NCBI GenBank assembly: GCA_903938815.1
Contig: CAJAES010000107.1
Coordinates: 55,116-119,115, forward strand
Source: an uncultured beta proteobacterium
GTDB lineage: Bacteria; Pseudomonadota; Gammaproteobacteria; Burkholderiales; Burkholderiaceae_C
Reading direction: 5' to 3'
Length of the DNA: 64,000 nucleotides
Shown piece by piece: positions 15,848 to 24,817 of this stretch. Under the pieces are notes generated by a model that searched no databases, was not told where the DNA came from, and saw nothing but the letters and a program-made list of their open reading frames with translations. Made by a program: the position numbers and the translations under genes. Every line of letters begins with the position of its first letter. Position 1 is the first letter of the stretch.

Positions 15848-16933
15848 TCAGCGCTGCATGGGCAGGTCGGCGGGCACGCCGGCCGGCACCGGCCACAGGC
15901 CGTCGGGCTGCGAGGGGCCGGCGTCTTCACCTTCCGCCACCTCGGTCAGCAGGGCTGCGGCGTTGCGCACCAGAGGCCAGGCCAGCGCGGCGCCGGTGCC
16001 GTCGGCACTTTCCAGGCCGAGTTCCAGCAGCGCGGAGGCGCGGAACAGCCCCAGCGCGCGGTCCAGGCCGGCGTGCGAGTGGCTGCGGCAGAAAACGCAG
16101 TAGTCGGTCACCGGGGTGGCGATCCGCGCGGCCAGCATCAGGGCGGCACACGCCGACAGGCCGTCGATCATCAGCAGATGGCGCTTGCTCGCGGCCACCA
16201 GCATCACGCCCACCATCACCGCGACCTCGAAGCCTCCGAAGGCCGCCAGCACCTCGATCGGATCGGTCACGGCCTTGTGCCGGCCCTGGGCGCCTTGCAG
16301 CACGACCATCAGGTGGCCGATCAGGTCGGCAGGCATCTGCGGCCCCGACACCGCCAGTTCACGGATCGGCGTGTCCGTCAGACGGGACAGCACCATCGCG
16401 GCGCTTTCCTGAGACCCCACGCCCATGCCGGCGCACATCAGGACGTTGCCCCGGAGGGAGTCGCCGATCTCCATGCCCGCACGCATGGCGGAGTGCGCCT
16501 GGTCGAGCGTCATGGCCTGGCCCACCCGCGCATTGCGGGTGCCGTGGGCGATCTTGCGCATCAGCAGGCGGTCGTGCGAGGGCATGTCCGCGGCGATGCC
16601 GCAGTCCACCACGCTGAGCTCGATCTGCTGCGACCGCGCGAACACCGCCATCGGCCACTGCCCGGACAGCAGCTGGCGCGCCTGATCCTGCGTCTGGCGG
16701 CGCCCCGGCGGGGACAGGCCGTCGACCGCGATGCCGTGGTCGGCCGCGAACACCACCAGCTGCGGGTCGACGAAGCGCGGCTTGAGCGTGTTCTGCATCA
16801 GCCCCAGCCGCAGCGCCAGCGGCTCGAGTTCCCCCAGGCTGCCGGCGGAGTCGGCCCGGCGCTGCAGCTTCTCGCGCAGGGCGCGTTCGAGAAGGGGGTT
16901 GGAACTGGGTGCGATCAACGAGCGGCTGGCCAT
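15848..16933 (-). CDS. cobT: nicotinate-nucleotide--dimethylbenzimidazole phosphoribosyltransferase
   Basis: 361 residues. CobT makes alpha-ribazole phosphate from dimethylbenzimidazole and nicotinate mononucleotide during assembly of the lower ligand of cobalamin. Family features are FAADHGIAVDGLSPP, MRAGMEIGD..RGNVLMCAGMGVGSQESA, GGFEVAVMVGVML and YCVFCRSHSHAGLDRAL. The catalytic-base motif, GEGTGA in Salmonella CobT, appears here as ADGTGA (Asp311), a conservative change that may be a clade feature. A good ribosome site (AAGGAG) precedes the ATG. It lies 19 bases downstream of ilvA on the same strand, so the two are probably co-transcribed although unrelated in pathway; no other cobalamin gene is nearby. 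Confidence 0.93.
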   Translation of the reverse strand: MASRSLIAPSSNPLLERALREKLQRRADSAGSLGELEPLALRLGLMQNTLKPRFVDPQLVVFAADHGIAVDGLSPPGRRQTQDQARQLLSGQWPMAVFARSQQIELSVVDCGIAADMPSHDRLLMRKIAHGTRNARVGQAMTLDQAHSAMRAGMEIGDSLRGNVLMCAGMGVGSQESAAMVLSRLTDTPIRELAVSGPQMPADLIGHLMVVLQGAQGRHKAVTDPIEVLAAFGGFEVAVMVGVMLVAASKRHLLMIDGLSACAALMLAARIATPVTDYCVFCRSHSHAGLDRALGLFRASALLELGLESADGTGAALAWPLVRNAAALLTEVAEGEDAGPSQPDGLWPVPAGVPADLPMQR

Positions 16934-16952
16934 GCGGGGACTCCTTGCCGCT

Positions 16953-18485
<1,533 letters not shown>

Positions 18486-18530
18486 GGGCTTGGAGGGGGC
18501 TGGCACGCCGGGGATCATAGGCTGAGGCAC

Positions 18531-18564
18531 AAAAAAAAAGCCCGAGGCGGTAAGGCCTCGGGCT
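18531..18564 (-). terminator. intrinsic terminator upstream of ilvA
   Basis: Read on the minus strand, a ten-base stem (AGCCCGAGGC / GCCTCGGGCT, plus-strand arms 18539-18548 and 18555-18564) with a six-base loop is followed at once by nine U residues (A run 18531-18539 on the plus strand). This is a textbook rho-independent terminator. It lies 45 bases before the ilvA start codon and downstream of a promoter on the same strand, so it ends a short transcript or attenuates ilvA. Confidence 0.85.
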
Positions 18565-18622
18565 GAATCCACCGTTTGGGGGTGGAGGAGACAAGCGGGG
18601 GACGGCGCCGGCGCCATCCATG
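18540..18622 (-). ncRNA. candidate attenuator leader or small RNA ahead of ilvA
   Basis: A transcript starting about seven bases after the -10 box (near 18622) and ending at the terminator would be roughly 90 bases. Before the terminator it has a smaller hairpin (CCACC / GGTGG around CCCAAAC) preceded by a pyrimidine-rich TCTCCTCCACCCCC stretch, complementary to ribosome-binding sites. No run of Ile, Val or Thr codons is seen in the short open frames here, so a classical leader-peptide attenuator is not supported. I do not know a named family that matches. Confidence 0.5.
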
Positions 18623-18628
18623 CGATGC

Positions 18629-18657
18629 AGTCTAGCCGCAGCGATGCTGCGGTGCAA
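18629..18657 (-). promoter_or_regulatory. sigma70-like promoter for the ilvA leader
   Basis: On the minus strand TTGCAC (18657-18652), a 17-base spacer, then TAGACT (18634-18629) make a plausible housekeeping promoter. Its start point would precede the short hairpin and terminator upstream of ilvA. Confidence 0.5.
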
Positions 18658-18726
18658 TATCCATCTGCGAAGTGGTTCTGGGGAGCGGACTCAAAATACA
18701 CGGATCGACCCCCCTAGGATGCAGTC

Positions 18727-19149
18727 ATGGAATGCACGATCAACTGGATGCCCGCGAGCGGCATGGCCTTCAACGCCGAGACCGGCAGCGGGCACCTGCT
18801 GGTGATGGACGGCGCGCCTGACGGTGGCGGCCGCAACCTCGCGCCGCGCCCCATGGAGACCGTGCTGGCCGGCACCGGCGGCTGCACGGCCTACGACGTG
18901 GTCCTGATCCTCAAGCGCGGCCGGCACGACGTGCGGGGTTGCCAGGTGCAGGTGAAGGCAGATCGCGCCGAGGCGGACCCCAAGGTCTTCACGCGCATCC
19001 ACATGCATTTCGTGGTGACGGGTCGCGGCCTGCCCGAGCCGGCCGTGGCGCGCGCCATCGCGCTGTCCCACGAACGCTATTGCTCGGCCAGCATCATGCT
19101 GGCGAAGACCGCCGAGATCACGACCAGCCACGAGCTGATCGAGGGCTGA
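18727..19149 (+). CDS. OsmC-family (YhfA-like) peroxiredoxin-fold protein
   Basis: 140 residues. The OsmC/Ohr fold is indicated by RPMETVLAGTGGCTAYDVVLIL with the first conserved Cys (residue 53) and by HERYCSASIML with the second Cys near residue 119; these two Cys residues form the peroxidatic pair in characterised OsmC/Ohr proteins. The sequence order and length fit the YhfA subgroup, whose physiological substrate is uncertain. It is monocistronic, and the last codons are part of an 11-base tandem duplication (TGATCGAGGGC at 19137-19147 and 19148-19158) that spans the stop. Confidence 0.9.
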   Translation: MECTINWMPASGMAFNAETGSGHLLVMDGAPDGGGRNLAPRPMETVLAGTGGCTAYDVVLILKRGRHDVRGCQVQVKADRAEADPKVFTRIHMHFVVTGRGLPEPAVARAIALSHERYCSASIMLAKTAEITTSHELIEG

Positions 19150-19176
19150 TCGAGGGCTGATCCGCCGCTGGGCGGC

Positions 19177-19806
19177 TCAGATCCGGTGCGCGGTGGCCGT
19201 CATCACCTTGGACGCCACTCGCATGGCCCAGCGCACGGGCGCGGGCAGCTCCACGGCCCCGGCCTCGCGGGCGTCCTCGGCATGGCGGTGCTCGTCGGCC
19301 TTCATCTCGTCGACGATGGCCCGCGAGGCGGTGTCTGCCGCGGGCAGCCGGTCCAGGTGCCCGGCCAGGTGCTGTTCGACCTGACGTTCCGTCTCGACCA
19401 CGAAGCCCAGGCTGACCGCATCGCCGGCCCGGCCCGCCAGCACCCCGATGCCGAAGGCGCCGGCGTACCAGAGCGGGTTCAGCCAGCTGCGGCGGTCACC
19501 GAGCTGCTCCAGCCGCTGCTGCGTCCAGGCCAGGTGGTCGATCTCTTCGCGGGCGGCCTGGGCCATGCGCTCGCGCAGGGCGGGGTCGCGTGCCGTCAGC
19601 GCCTGCGCCTGGTAGAGCGCCTGGGCGCAGACCTCCCCGACATGGTTCACCCGCATCAGGGCGCCCGCCAGCGCGCGGTCGGCTTCGGGCAGAGGTTCCA
19701 GGGGCGCGCCACCGGCTGGCTGGGGGCAGGGCCGGGCGGCGTGGACGGCGCCGGACAAGGTGCGCAGTGCGTTGTCCAGGCTGATGAGGAGGCGGTCTGT
19801 ATTCAT
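19177..19806 (-). CDS. coq7: 2-polyprenyl-3-methyl-6-methoxy-1,4-benzoquinone monooxygenase
   Basis: 209 residues. A ferritin-like diiron hydroxylase of ubiquinone synthesis that carries out the last ring hydroxylation. The iron ligands lie in the expected helices: MRVNHVGEVCAQALYQ, REEIDHLAWT, VVETERQVEQHL and DEMKADEHRHAE. The start is the ATG at 19806. It is convergent with the OsmC gene and divergent from the porin gene. Confidence 0.95.
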   Translation of the reverse strand: MNTDRLLISLDNALRTLSGAVHAARPCPQPAGGAPLEPLPEADRALAGALMRVNHVGEVCAQALYQAQALTARDPALRERMAQAAREEIDHLAWTQQRLEQLGDRRSWLNPLWYAGAFGIGVLAGRAGDAVSLGFVVETERQVEQHLAGHLDRLPAADTASRAIVDEMKADEHRHAEDAREAGAVELPAPVRWAMRVASKVMTATAHRI

Positions 19807-19940
19807 GGTTTCACCGGAGGATAGCGCCCCGCCGTGAACTATGACCAAGCTGTGTCACGTTGTTGCCAGACAACATACCCAGCGCATTTGGAGGCCAAGG
19901 CTTGGCACCGATGGCGGGCGTCTGGTGCAATAGCAACAAC

Positions 19941-20028
19941 TTCCGCTGAGGAGGTTGGCTCGATCAGCCCCTCTGAGGGGTTCCTCGTCGATCGGGGCCC
20001 TCTTGTTCCAACCTAGGAGATAGTTGCA
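19941..20028 (+). promoter_or_regulatory. structured 5' leader of the porin mRNA
   Basis: Three nested stems close this leader: AGGTTGG (19952-19958) with CCAACCT (20008-20014), CGATC (19961-19965) with GATCG (19990-19994), and CCCC (19968-19971) with GGGG (19977-19980). The outermost arm ends immediately before the Shine-Dalgarno AGGAGA (20015-20020), leaving it unpaired. A candidate promoter (TTGGCA, 18 bases, TGCAAT) lies just upstream. A stabilising element or small-RNA target on an abundant mRNA is the likely reason. Confidence 0.55.
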
Positions 20029-21012
20029 ATGAAAAAATCTCTGCTCGCCCTGGCCGCGCTGACCGCGTTCGCTGGCGCCGCTTCGGCCCAATCGTCGGTC
20101 ACCCTGTACGGCCGCGTTGACCTGTCTGTTGCCAAGAATATCGGCAGCGACTCCAAGGTCATGCAAAACGGTTCCGGCAGCCGCCTGGGCTTCCGTGGTG
20201 TTGAAGATCTGGGTGGCGGTCTGGCCGCTCTGTTCCAGATCGAAACCCGTTTCGACGCCGACACCGGCGCCGCTCAGAACTTCAACGTCTCGGCTCTGAC
20301 CGAGACGGGCACGAAGGCTTCCACCGCCAACCGCTTCTGGGGCGCCCGCTCCATCGTCGGTCTGAAGGGTGGTTTCGGCCAGGTCGTCTTTGGTCGCGAG
20401 TACAGCACCGCGTTCCTGGGCACCCAGCTGATCGCTGACCCGTGGGGCTGGGATACCGTTGCCGCTCAAAACGGCATCACCGGCCTGGGCGGCATCGCCA
20501 AGGTCCGTAACGACAGCTCGATCACGTACAACATCGCCGCTTCGGGCTTCTCGTTTGGCGCCCAGATCGCCGAGTCGAGCGACACCATCAACAACTTCGC
20601 CTCGAAGCCGATGAACTTCAACGTCGGCTACGGCGCTGGTCCCCTGACCGTGGCCTTCGGCTACGAGAAGACCGGCCGCGAAGCCGCTGGTGACGAGAAG
20701 ATGTGGTCTGCTGTCGGCCAGTACAACCTGGGCTTCATGAAGCCTGGCTTCTACTACGGCAAGGGCACGGCTCTGAACGGCGCCAGCCATAAGGGCATGA
20801 TGTTCACCGTCTCCGCCCCGATGGGCGCCGGCGAACTGCGCGCTTCCTACGGCACCCTGAAGGCGAATGACACCACCGTGTCCAAGCGCATCGCTGCCGG
20901 CTACCACTACAGCATGTCCAAGCGCACCACGCTGTACGTCGACTTCGCCAACGACAGCGAAGCCGCGACCAGCAAGTCCGCCTACGACGTCGGCATCAAG
21001 CACAACTTCTGA
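20029..21012 (+). CDS. general porin (Omp32/OmpC-like, trimeric 16-strand barrel)
   Basis: 327 residues. The signal peptide (MKKSLLALAALTAFAGAASA, cleaved at residue 20) precedes SSVTLYGRVDLSVAKN, the classical first strand of betaproteobacterial porins, and the protein ends KHNF with the terminal Phe needed for outer-membrane insertion. SRLGFRGVEDLGGGLAALFQIE and FWGARSIVGLKGGFGQVVFGR are family motifs. Codon usage is visibly more biased than the neighbours (repeated AAG, GGC, CTG, AAC), fitting a very abundant protein. It has a strong ribosome site, a structured leader and its own terminator. Confidence 0.96.
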   Translation: MKKSLLALAALTAFAGAASAQSSVTLYGRVDLSVAKNIGSDSKVMQNGSGSRLGFRGVEDLGGGLAALFQIETRFDADTGAAQNFNVSALTETGTKASTANRFWGARSIVGLKGGFGQVVFGREYSTAFLGTQLIADPWGWDTVAAQNGITGLGGIAKVRNDSSITYNIAASGFSFGAQIAESSDTINNFASKPMNFNVGYGAGPLTVAFGYEKTGREAAGDEKMWSAVGQYNLGFMKPGFYYGKGTALNGASHKGMMFTVSAPMGAGELRASYGTLKANDTTVSKRIAAGYHYSMSKRTTLYVDFANDSEAATSKSAYDVGIKHNF

Positions 21013-21052
21013 TCTTGCTCTCGCCCTCGGGCGAGTGTGAATCGATGTGCAC

Positions 21053-21079
21053 AGCCGCCCCTCGGGGCGGCTTTTTCTT
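21053..21079 (+). terminator. intrinsic terminator after the porin gene
   Basis: AGCCGCCCC and GGGGCGGCT (21053-21061 and 21064-21072) form a stem of about eight pairs with a short loop, followed by TTTTTCTT. It lies 40 bases after the porin stop codon. A second hairpin (CTCGCCC / GGGCGAG at 21020-21035) without a T run precedes it. Confidence 0.85.
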
Positions 21080-21091
21080 GGGGCTCGCGCA

Positions 21092-21772
21092 ATGATGAGG
21101 TTCCTCTGTCTGGCTCTTGCATGCCTGTTGAGCGCGTGCAGCACGCCACCCCCGGCTGCCGATGCGGGCAGTTGGCATGCGGTTGCCTTGCCCGGCAAGC
21201 GCGCGACGCAGTACGTCTGGACGGTGAAGGAAGGCCGCCCCGCTCTCGAGGCGCGTGCCGACCAATCGGCCAGCATGATGCGCAAGCGCCTTGAGGTGGC
21301 GCCCGCCGACCTGGGCAGCGTCAGCTTTTCCTGGTGGGTGCAGGATGTGCTTGCGGGAGCCGACCTTGGTACGGCGGGCCTCGGCGATGCGCCGGCCCGG
21401 GTGCTGTTCGCCTTTTCGGGCGACCATGCCCGGCTGACGCCGCGCACCCGCATGATGTTCGATCTGGCCGAGACACTCAGCGGCGAACGGCCACCCTTTG
21501 CGACCCTGATGTACGTCTTCGGGCATGAAGGCGCGAGCCCTGACCAGTTGTTCGTGCACCCGCGCACCGACCGGGTGCGCAAGATCGTCCTGGATGTCGG
21601 CCCCGAGCAGACGCGCCGCTGGCGCATGCATCGGCGCGATCTGGCGGCTGATTTCCGTCGCGCCTTCGGCGAGGAACCCGGCATGCTGGTGTCGGTGGCC
21701 GTGATGACGGACGCCGACAATACGCAGCAGGGCGCCCGTGCCTGGTACGGCCCTATCGAATTCACCCCCTGA
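21092..21772 (+). CDS. DUF3047 lipoprotein
   Basis: 226 residues. The N-terminus MMRFLCLALACLLSACS ends in a lipobox (LSAC, Cys about residue 16), so the protein should be a lipoprotein. The body matches the DUF3047 family (SWHAVALPGKRATQYVW; SFSWWVQD; RVLFAFSGDHARLTPR; VAVMTDADNT), whose function is unknown; homologues are common and usually single copy in Burkholderiales. The start codon is only 13 bases downstream of the porin terminator's T run, so its promoter is not obvious. Confidence 0.85.
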   Translation: MMRFLCLALACLLSACSTPPPAADAGSWHAVALPGKRATQYVWTVKEGRPALEARADQSASMMRKRLEVAPADLGSVSFSWWVQDVLAGADLGTAGLGDAPARVLFAFSGDHARLTPRTRMMFDLAETLSGERPPFATLMYVFGHEGASPDQLFVHPRTDRVRKIVLDVGPEQTRRWRMHRRDLAADFRRAFGEEPGMLVSVAVMTDADNTQQGARAWYGPIEFTP

Positions 21773-21924
21773 TTTACAGGCGACACCCCCCCGGAGTTTC
21801 CCTTTTGCGGGCGGCACGCGAATTGCGCATCATCGCCCGTCCGTGATCGCGGGCGCATCGTTGGTGCGCCTTCGGTCCGGCCGCACCGGCAACCGGCGGT
21901 GTTGCACCCTTTTTGTTCTCCCTG

Positions 21925-22908
21925 ATGCTCGCCTTCATCCTCCGCCGCCTGCTGCAAGCCGTGATCGTCATGATCACGGTCGCGTTCATTGCCTTCATGC
22001 TCTTCCAGTTCGTGGGTGACCCCGTGAACAGCATGCTGGGCCAGGACGCCACCGCCGAACAGCGCGACGCGCTGCGCGCGGACCTGGGCCTGGACCAGCC
22101 CTTCCCGGTGCAGTTCGCCCGGTTCATGGGCAATGCCGTCCAGGGCGAGTTCGGCCTCAGCCTGCGCCAGGGCCGCAAGGTCTCGGCGCTCATCGTCGAA
22201 CGCTTCCCGGCGACCATCGAGCTCGCGGTCACGGCAGGCCTGATCGCGTTGCTGGTGGGCATACCGCTGGGTGTGTATTCGGCGCTCAAGCGCGGCAGCT
22301 TCGGCTCGCAGATGGTGATGACGCTGTCGCTGCTGGGCGTGTCGCTGCCCACCTTCCTCATCGGCATCCTGCTGATCCTGATCTTCGCGGTGATGCTGGG
22401 CTGGCTGCCGAGCTTCGGGCGCGGCGACACCATCGCCTTCGGCACCTGGACCACCGGCGCTCTCACGCTCGACGGCCTGAAGCACCTGCTGCTGCCGGCG
22501 CTGACGCTGTCGATCTTCCAGCTGGCGCTCATCCTGCGGCTGGTGCGTGCCGAGATGCTCGAGGTGCTGCGGGCCGACTACATCAAGTTCGCGCGGGCGC
22601 GCGGCCTGCCCGACCGCGTGGTGCACTTCGGCCATGCCCTCAAGAACACGCTGGTGCCCGTGATCACCATCACCGGCCTGCAACTGGGTGGCCTGATCGC
22701 CTTCGCCATCGTCACCGAAACCGTCTTCCAGTGGCCCGGCATGGGGCTGCTGTTCATCCAGGCCGTGCAGTTCGCCGACATCCCGGTGATGGCCGCCTAC
22801 CTCTGCCTGATCGCGCTGATCTTCGTGATCATCAACCTCGTCGTCGATCTGCTGTACTTTGCAGTCGATCCGCGCTTGCGCATCGAACGACCCTCCACCG
22901 GGCATTGA
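21925..22908 (+). CDS. peptide-type ABC transporter permease (DppB/GsiC-like)
   Basis: 327 residues with about six membrane helices. The family-typical first helix (MLAFILRRLLQAVIVMITVA) is followed by LGLDQPFPVQF, the GVYSALKRGS loop and the coupling (EAA) segment EMLEVLRADYIKFARARGLP. Closest to the DppB/GsiC subunits that import di- and oligopeptides or glutathione. A TTG four codons upstream is a less likely start. It is the first gene of a five-gene operon with the second permease nine bases downstream. Confidence 0.93.
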   Translation: MLAFILRRLLQAVIVMITVAFIAFMLFQFVGDPVNSMLGQDATAEQRDALRADLGLDQPFPVQFARFMGNAVQGEFGLSLRQGRKVSALIVERFPATIELAVTAGLIALLVGIPLGVYSALKRGSFGSQMVMTLSLLGVSLPTFLIGILLILIFAVMLGWLPSFGRGDTIAFGTWTTGALTLDGLKHLLLPALTLSIFQLALILRLVRAEMLEVLRADYIKFARARGLPDRVVHFGHALKNTLVPVITITGLQLGGLIAFAIVTETVFQWPGMGLLFIQAVQFADIPVMAAYLCLIALIFVIINLVVDLLYFAVDPRLRIERPSTGH

Positions 22909-22917
22909 ACCGACACC

Positions 22918-23850
22918 ATGGCTGAAGTCTCCGCGCCCGCACCCGGCGCCATCGCCCGTTTCCTGGACGGCGACGTCTGGTACAGCTTCCGTCACTCGCC
23001 GATGGCGATGGTGGCGGCCGTGACCGCGTTCGTCTGCATCTTCTGTGCGTTGTTCGCCCCGTGGGTTGCGCCGCACAACCCCTACGACCTCGCATCCATC
23101 GACCTGTCCGACGCGCGGCTGCCGCCGGCGTGGATCGAAGGCGGGCTGGCCAAGTTCCCGCTCGGCACCGACGACCAGGGCCGCGACATCCTCTCGACCA
23201 TCATGTACGGCGCGCGCATCTCGCTGTTCGTGGGCCTGGCGGCGGTGGCGATCTCGGTGGTGCTGGGCGTGTCGCTCGGCCTGCTGTCGGGCTACCTGGG
23301 CGGCCGCCTCGACGCCTTCATCATGCGCGTCTGCGACGTGATGCTGTCGTTCCCGGCCCTGCTGGTGGCGCTGCTCATCGACGGCGTGGGCCGCGCGATG
23401 TTCCCGAACGCACACGACACGCTGGCCTTCGCGGTGCTCATCATCGCCATCGCGCTCACGGGCTGGGTGAAGTTCGCGCGCACGGTGCGCGGCTCCACCC
23501 TGGTGGAGCGCAACAAGGAATACGTGCAGGCTGCCCGGGTGATCGGCGTGTCCAACCGCCGCATCATGCTCAAGCACGTGCTGCCCAACGTGATGGGCCC
23601 GGTGCTGGTGCTCACCACCATCGACATCGGGCAGGCCATCCTGGCCGAGGCTACGCTGTCCTTCCTGGGCGTGGGCGTGCCGCCCACCTCCCCGTCGCTG
23701 GGCACCCTGATCCGCATCGGCAACGATTTCCTCTTCTCCGGCGAGTGGTGGATCACCATCTTCCCGGGCCTGATGCTCGTGCTGATCGCGCTGTCCGTGA
23801 ACCTGCTCGGTGACTGGCTGCGTGACGCCCTGAACCCCCGCCTGCGCTGA
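22918..23850 (+). CDS. peptide-type ABC transporter permease (DppC/GsiD-like)
   Basis: 310 residues. The N-terminal extension with DVWYSFRHSPMAMVA and one helix, then LGTDDQGRDILSTIMYGARISLFVG, is the DppC signature. The EAA loop is NKEYVQAARVIGVSNRRIMLKHVLPN. It pairs with the preceding permease to form the transmembrane channel, and the next gene begins one base after its stop. Confidence 0.93.
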   Translation: MAEVSAPAPGAIARFLDGDVWYSFRHSPMAMVAAVTAFVCIFCALFAPWVAPHNPYDLASIDLSDARLPPAWIEGGLAKFPLGTDDQGRDILSTIMYGARISLFVGLAAVAISVVLGVSLGLLSGYLGGRLDAFIMRVCDVMLSFPALLVALLIDGVGRAMFPNAHDTLAFAVLIIAIALTGWVKFARTVRGSTLVERNKEYVQAARVIGVSNRRIMLKHVLPNVMGPVLVLTTIDIGQAILAEATLSFLGVGVPPTSPSLGTLIRIGNDFLFSGEWWITIFPGLMLVLIALSVNLLGDWLRDALNPRLR

Positions 23851-23851
23851 C

Positions 23852-24817
23852 ATGCCTCTTCTCGAAGTCAACAATCTGCGGGTGGAGTTCCCCACCCGGC
23901 ACGGCACGCTGCTCGCGCTGGACGACATCTCGTTTTCCATCGAGCCCGGCGAGATCCTGGGCGTGGTGGGTGAATCCGGGGCCGGCAAGTCGCTCACGGG
24001 CGCGGCCATCATCGGCCTGCTCGAGCCCCCCGGCCGCGTGGCGGGCGGCGAGATCCGCTTCGAAGGCCAGCGCATCGACAACCTCAGCCGCGAGCAGATG
24101 CGCAGCATCCGCGGCCGCAAGATCGGCGCCATCTTCCAGGACCCGCTGACTTCGCTGAACCCGCTCTACACGATCGGCCGGCAACTCATCGAGACCATCC
24201 GCACCCACCTGCCGATGAGCGAGGAGGAGGCCCGCCAGCGCGCCATCAAGCTGCTGCAGGAAACGGGCATTCCGGCCGCAGAGGAGCGCATCGAGCAGTA
24301 CCCGCACCAGTTCAGCGGCGGCATGCGCCAGCGCGTGGTGATCGCGCTCGCGCTCGCGGCCGAGCCCAAGCTCATCGTGGCCGACGAGCCCACCACCGCG
24401 CTCGACGTCTCCATCCAGGCGCAGATCATTTCGCTGCTCAAGCGCCTGTGCAAGGACCACGGCGCCGCCGTGATGCTGGTGACACACGACATGGGCGTGA
24501 TCGCCGAGACCTGCGACCGCGTGGCCGTGCTCTATGCCGGCCGCGTGGCCGAGATCGGCCCCGTGCAGGACGTCATCCACCGCCCCTCGCACCCGTACAC
24601 CCAGGGCCTGATGGGCTCCATTCCCGCGATGGGCGAAGACCGTGAACGCCTGCTGCAGATCGATGGTTCCATGCCGCGCCTGAACAAGATCCCCAATGGT
24701 TGCGCCTTCAACCCGCGCTGCCCCAACGTGATGGACCGCTGCCGCGTGGACCGCCCCGACCTGATGGACGCCGGCCCGACCCGCGCCGCCTGCTGGCTGG
24801 TGGGAGCGAAGGCATGA
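23852..24817 (+). CDS. peptide-type ABC transporter ATP-binding protein (DppD-like)
   Basis: 321 residues. Walker A is GESGAGKS, the Q loop FQDPLTSLNPLYTIG, the ABC signature QFSGGMRQR, Walker B LIVADEPTTALD, and the H loop VTHDMG. The C-terminal oligo/dipeptide extension has four Cys residues characteristic of an iron-sulfur cluster region (CAFNPRCPNVMDRC...CW). Its stop overlaps the next start codon (ATGA). Confidence 0.95.
   Translation: MPLLEVNNLRVEFPTRHGTLLALDDISFSIEPGEILGVVGESGAGKSLTGAAIIGLLEPPGRVAGGEIRFEGQRIDNLSREQMRSIRGRKIGAIFQDPLTSLNPLYTIGRQLIETIRTHLPMSEEEARQRAIKLLQETGIPAAEERIEQYPHQFSGGMRQRVVIALALAAEPKLIVADEPTTALDVSIQAQIISLLKRLCKDHGAAVMLVTHDMGVIAETCDRVAVLYAGRVAEIGPVQDVIHRPSHPYTQGLMGSIPAMGEDRERLLQIDGSMPRLNKIPNGCAFNPRCPNVMDRCRVDRPDLMDAGPTRAACWLVGAKA

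Noticed and set aside
18540..18564. The ilvA-upstream hairpin as a plus-strand terminator or tRNA-like element
   Set aside because: The run of A is on the 5' side on the plus strand, so the terminator works only on the minus strand; no tRNA fold or anticodon arm exists.
19137..19162. 11-base tandem duplication after the OsmC gene as a functional site
   Set aside because: Two copies only, at the very end of the gene; most easily a slippage event with no evident role.
19855..24132. 1,425-codon minus-strand open frame across the porin and ABC transporter genes
   Set aside because: It spans several real plus-strand genes with strong motifs and an intergenic terminator; a shadow frame of GC-rich sequence.
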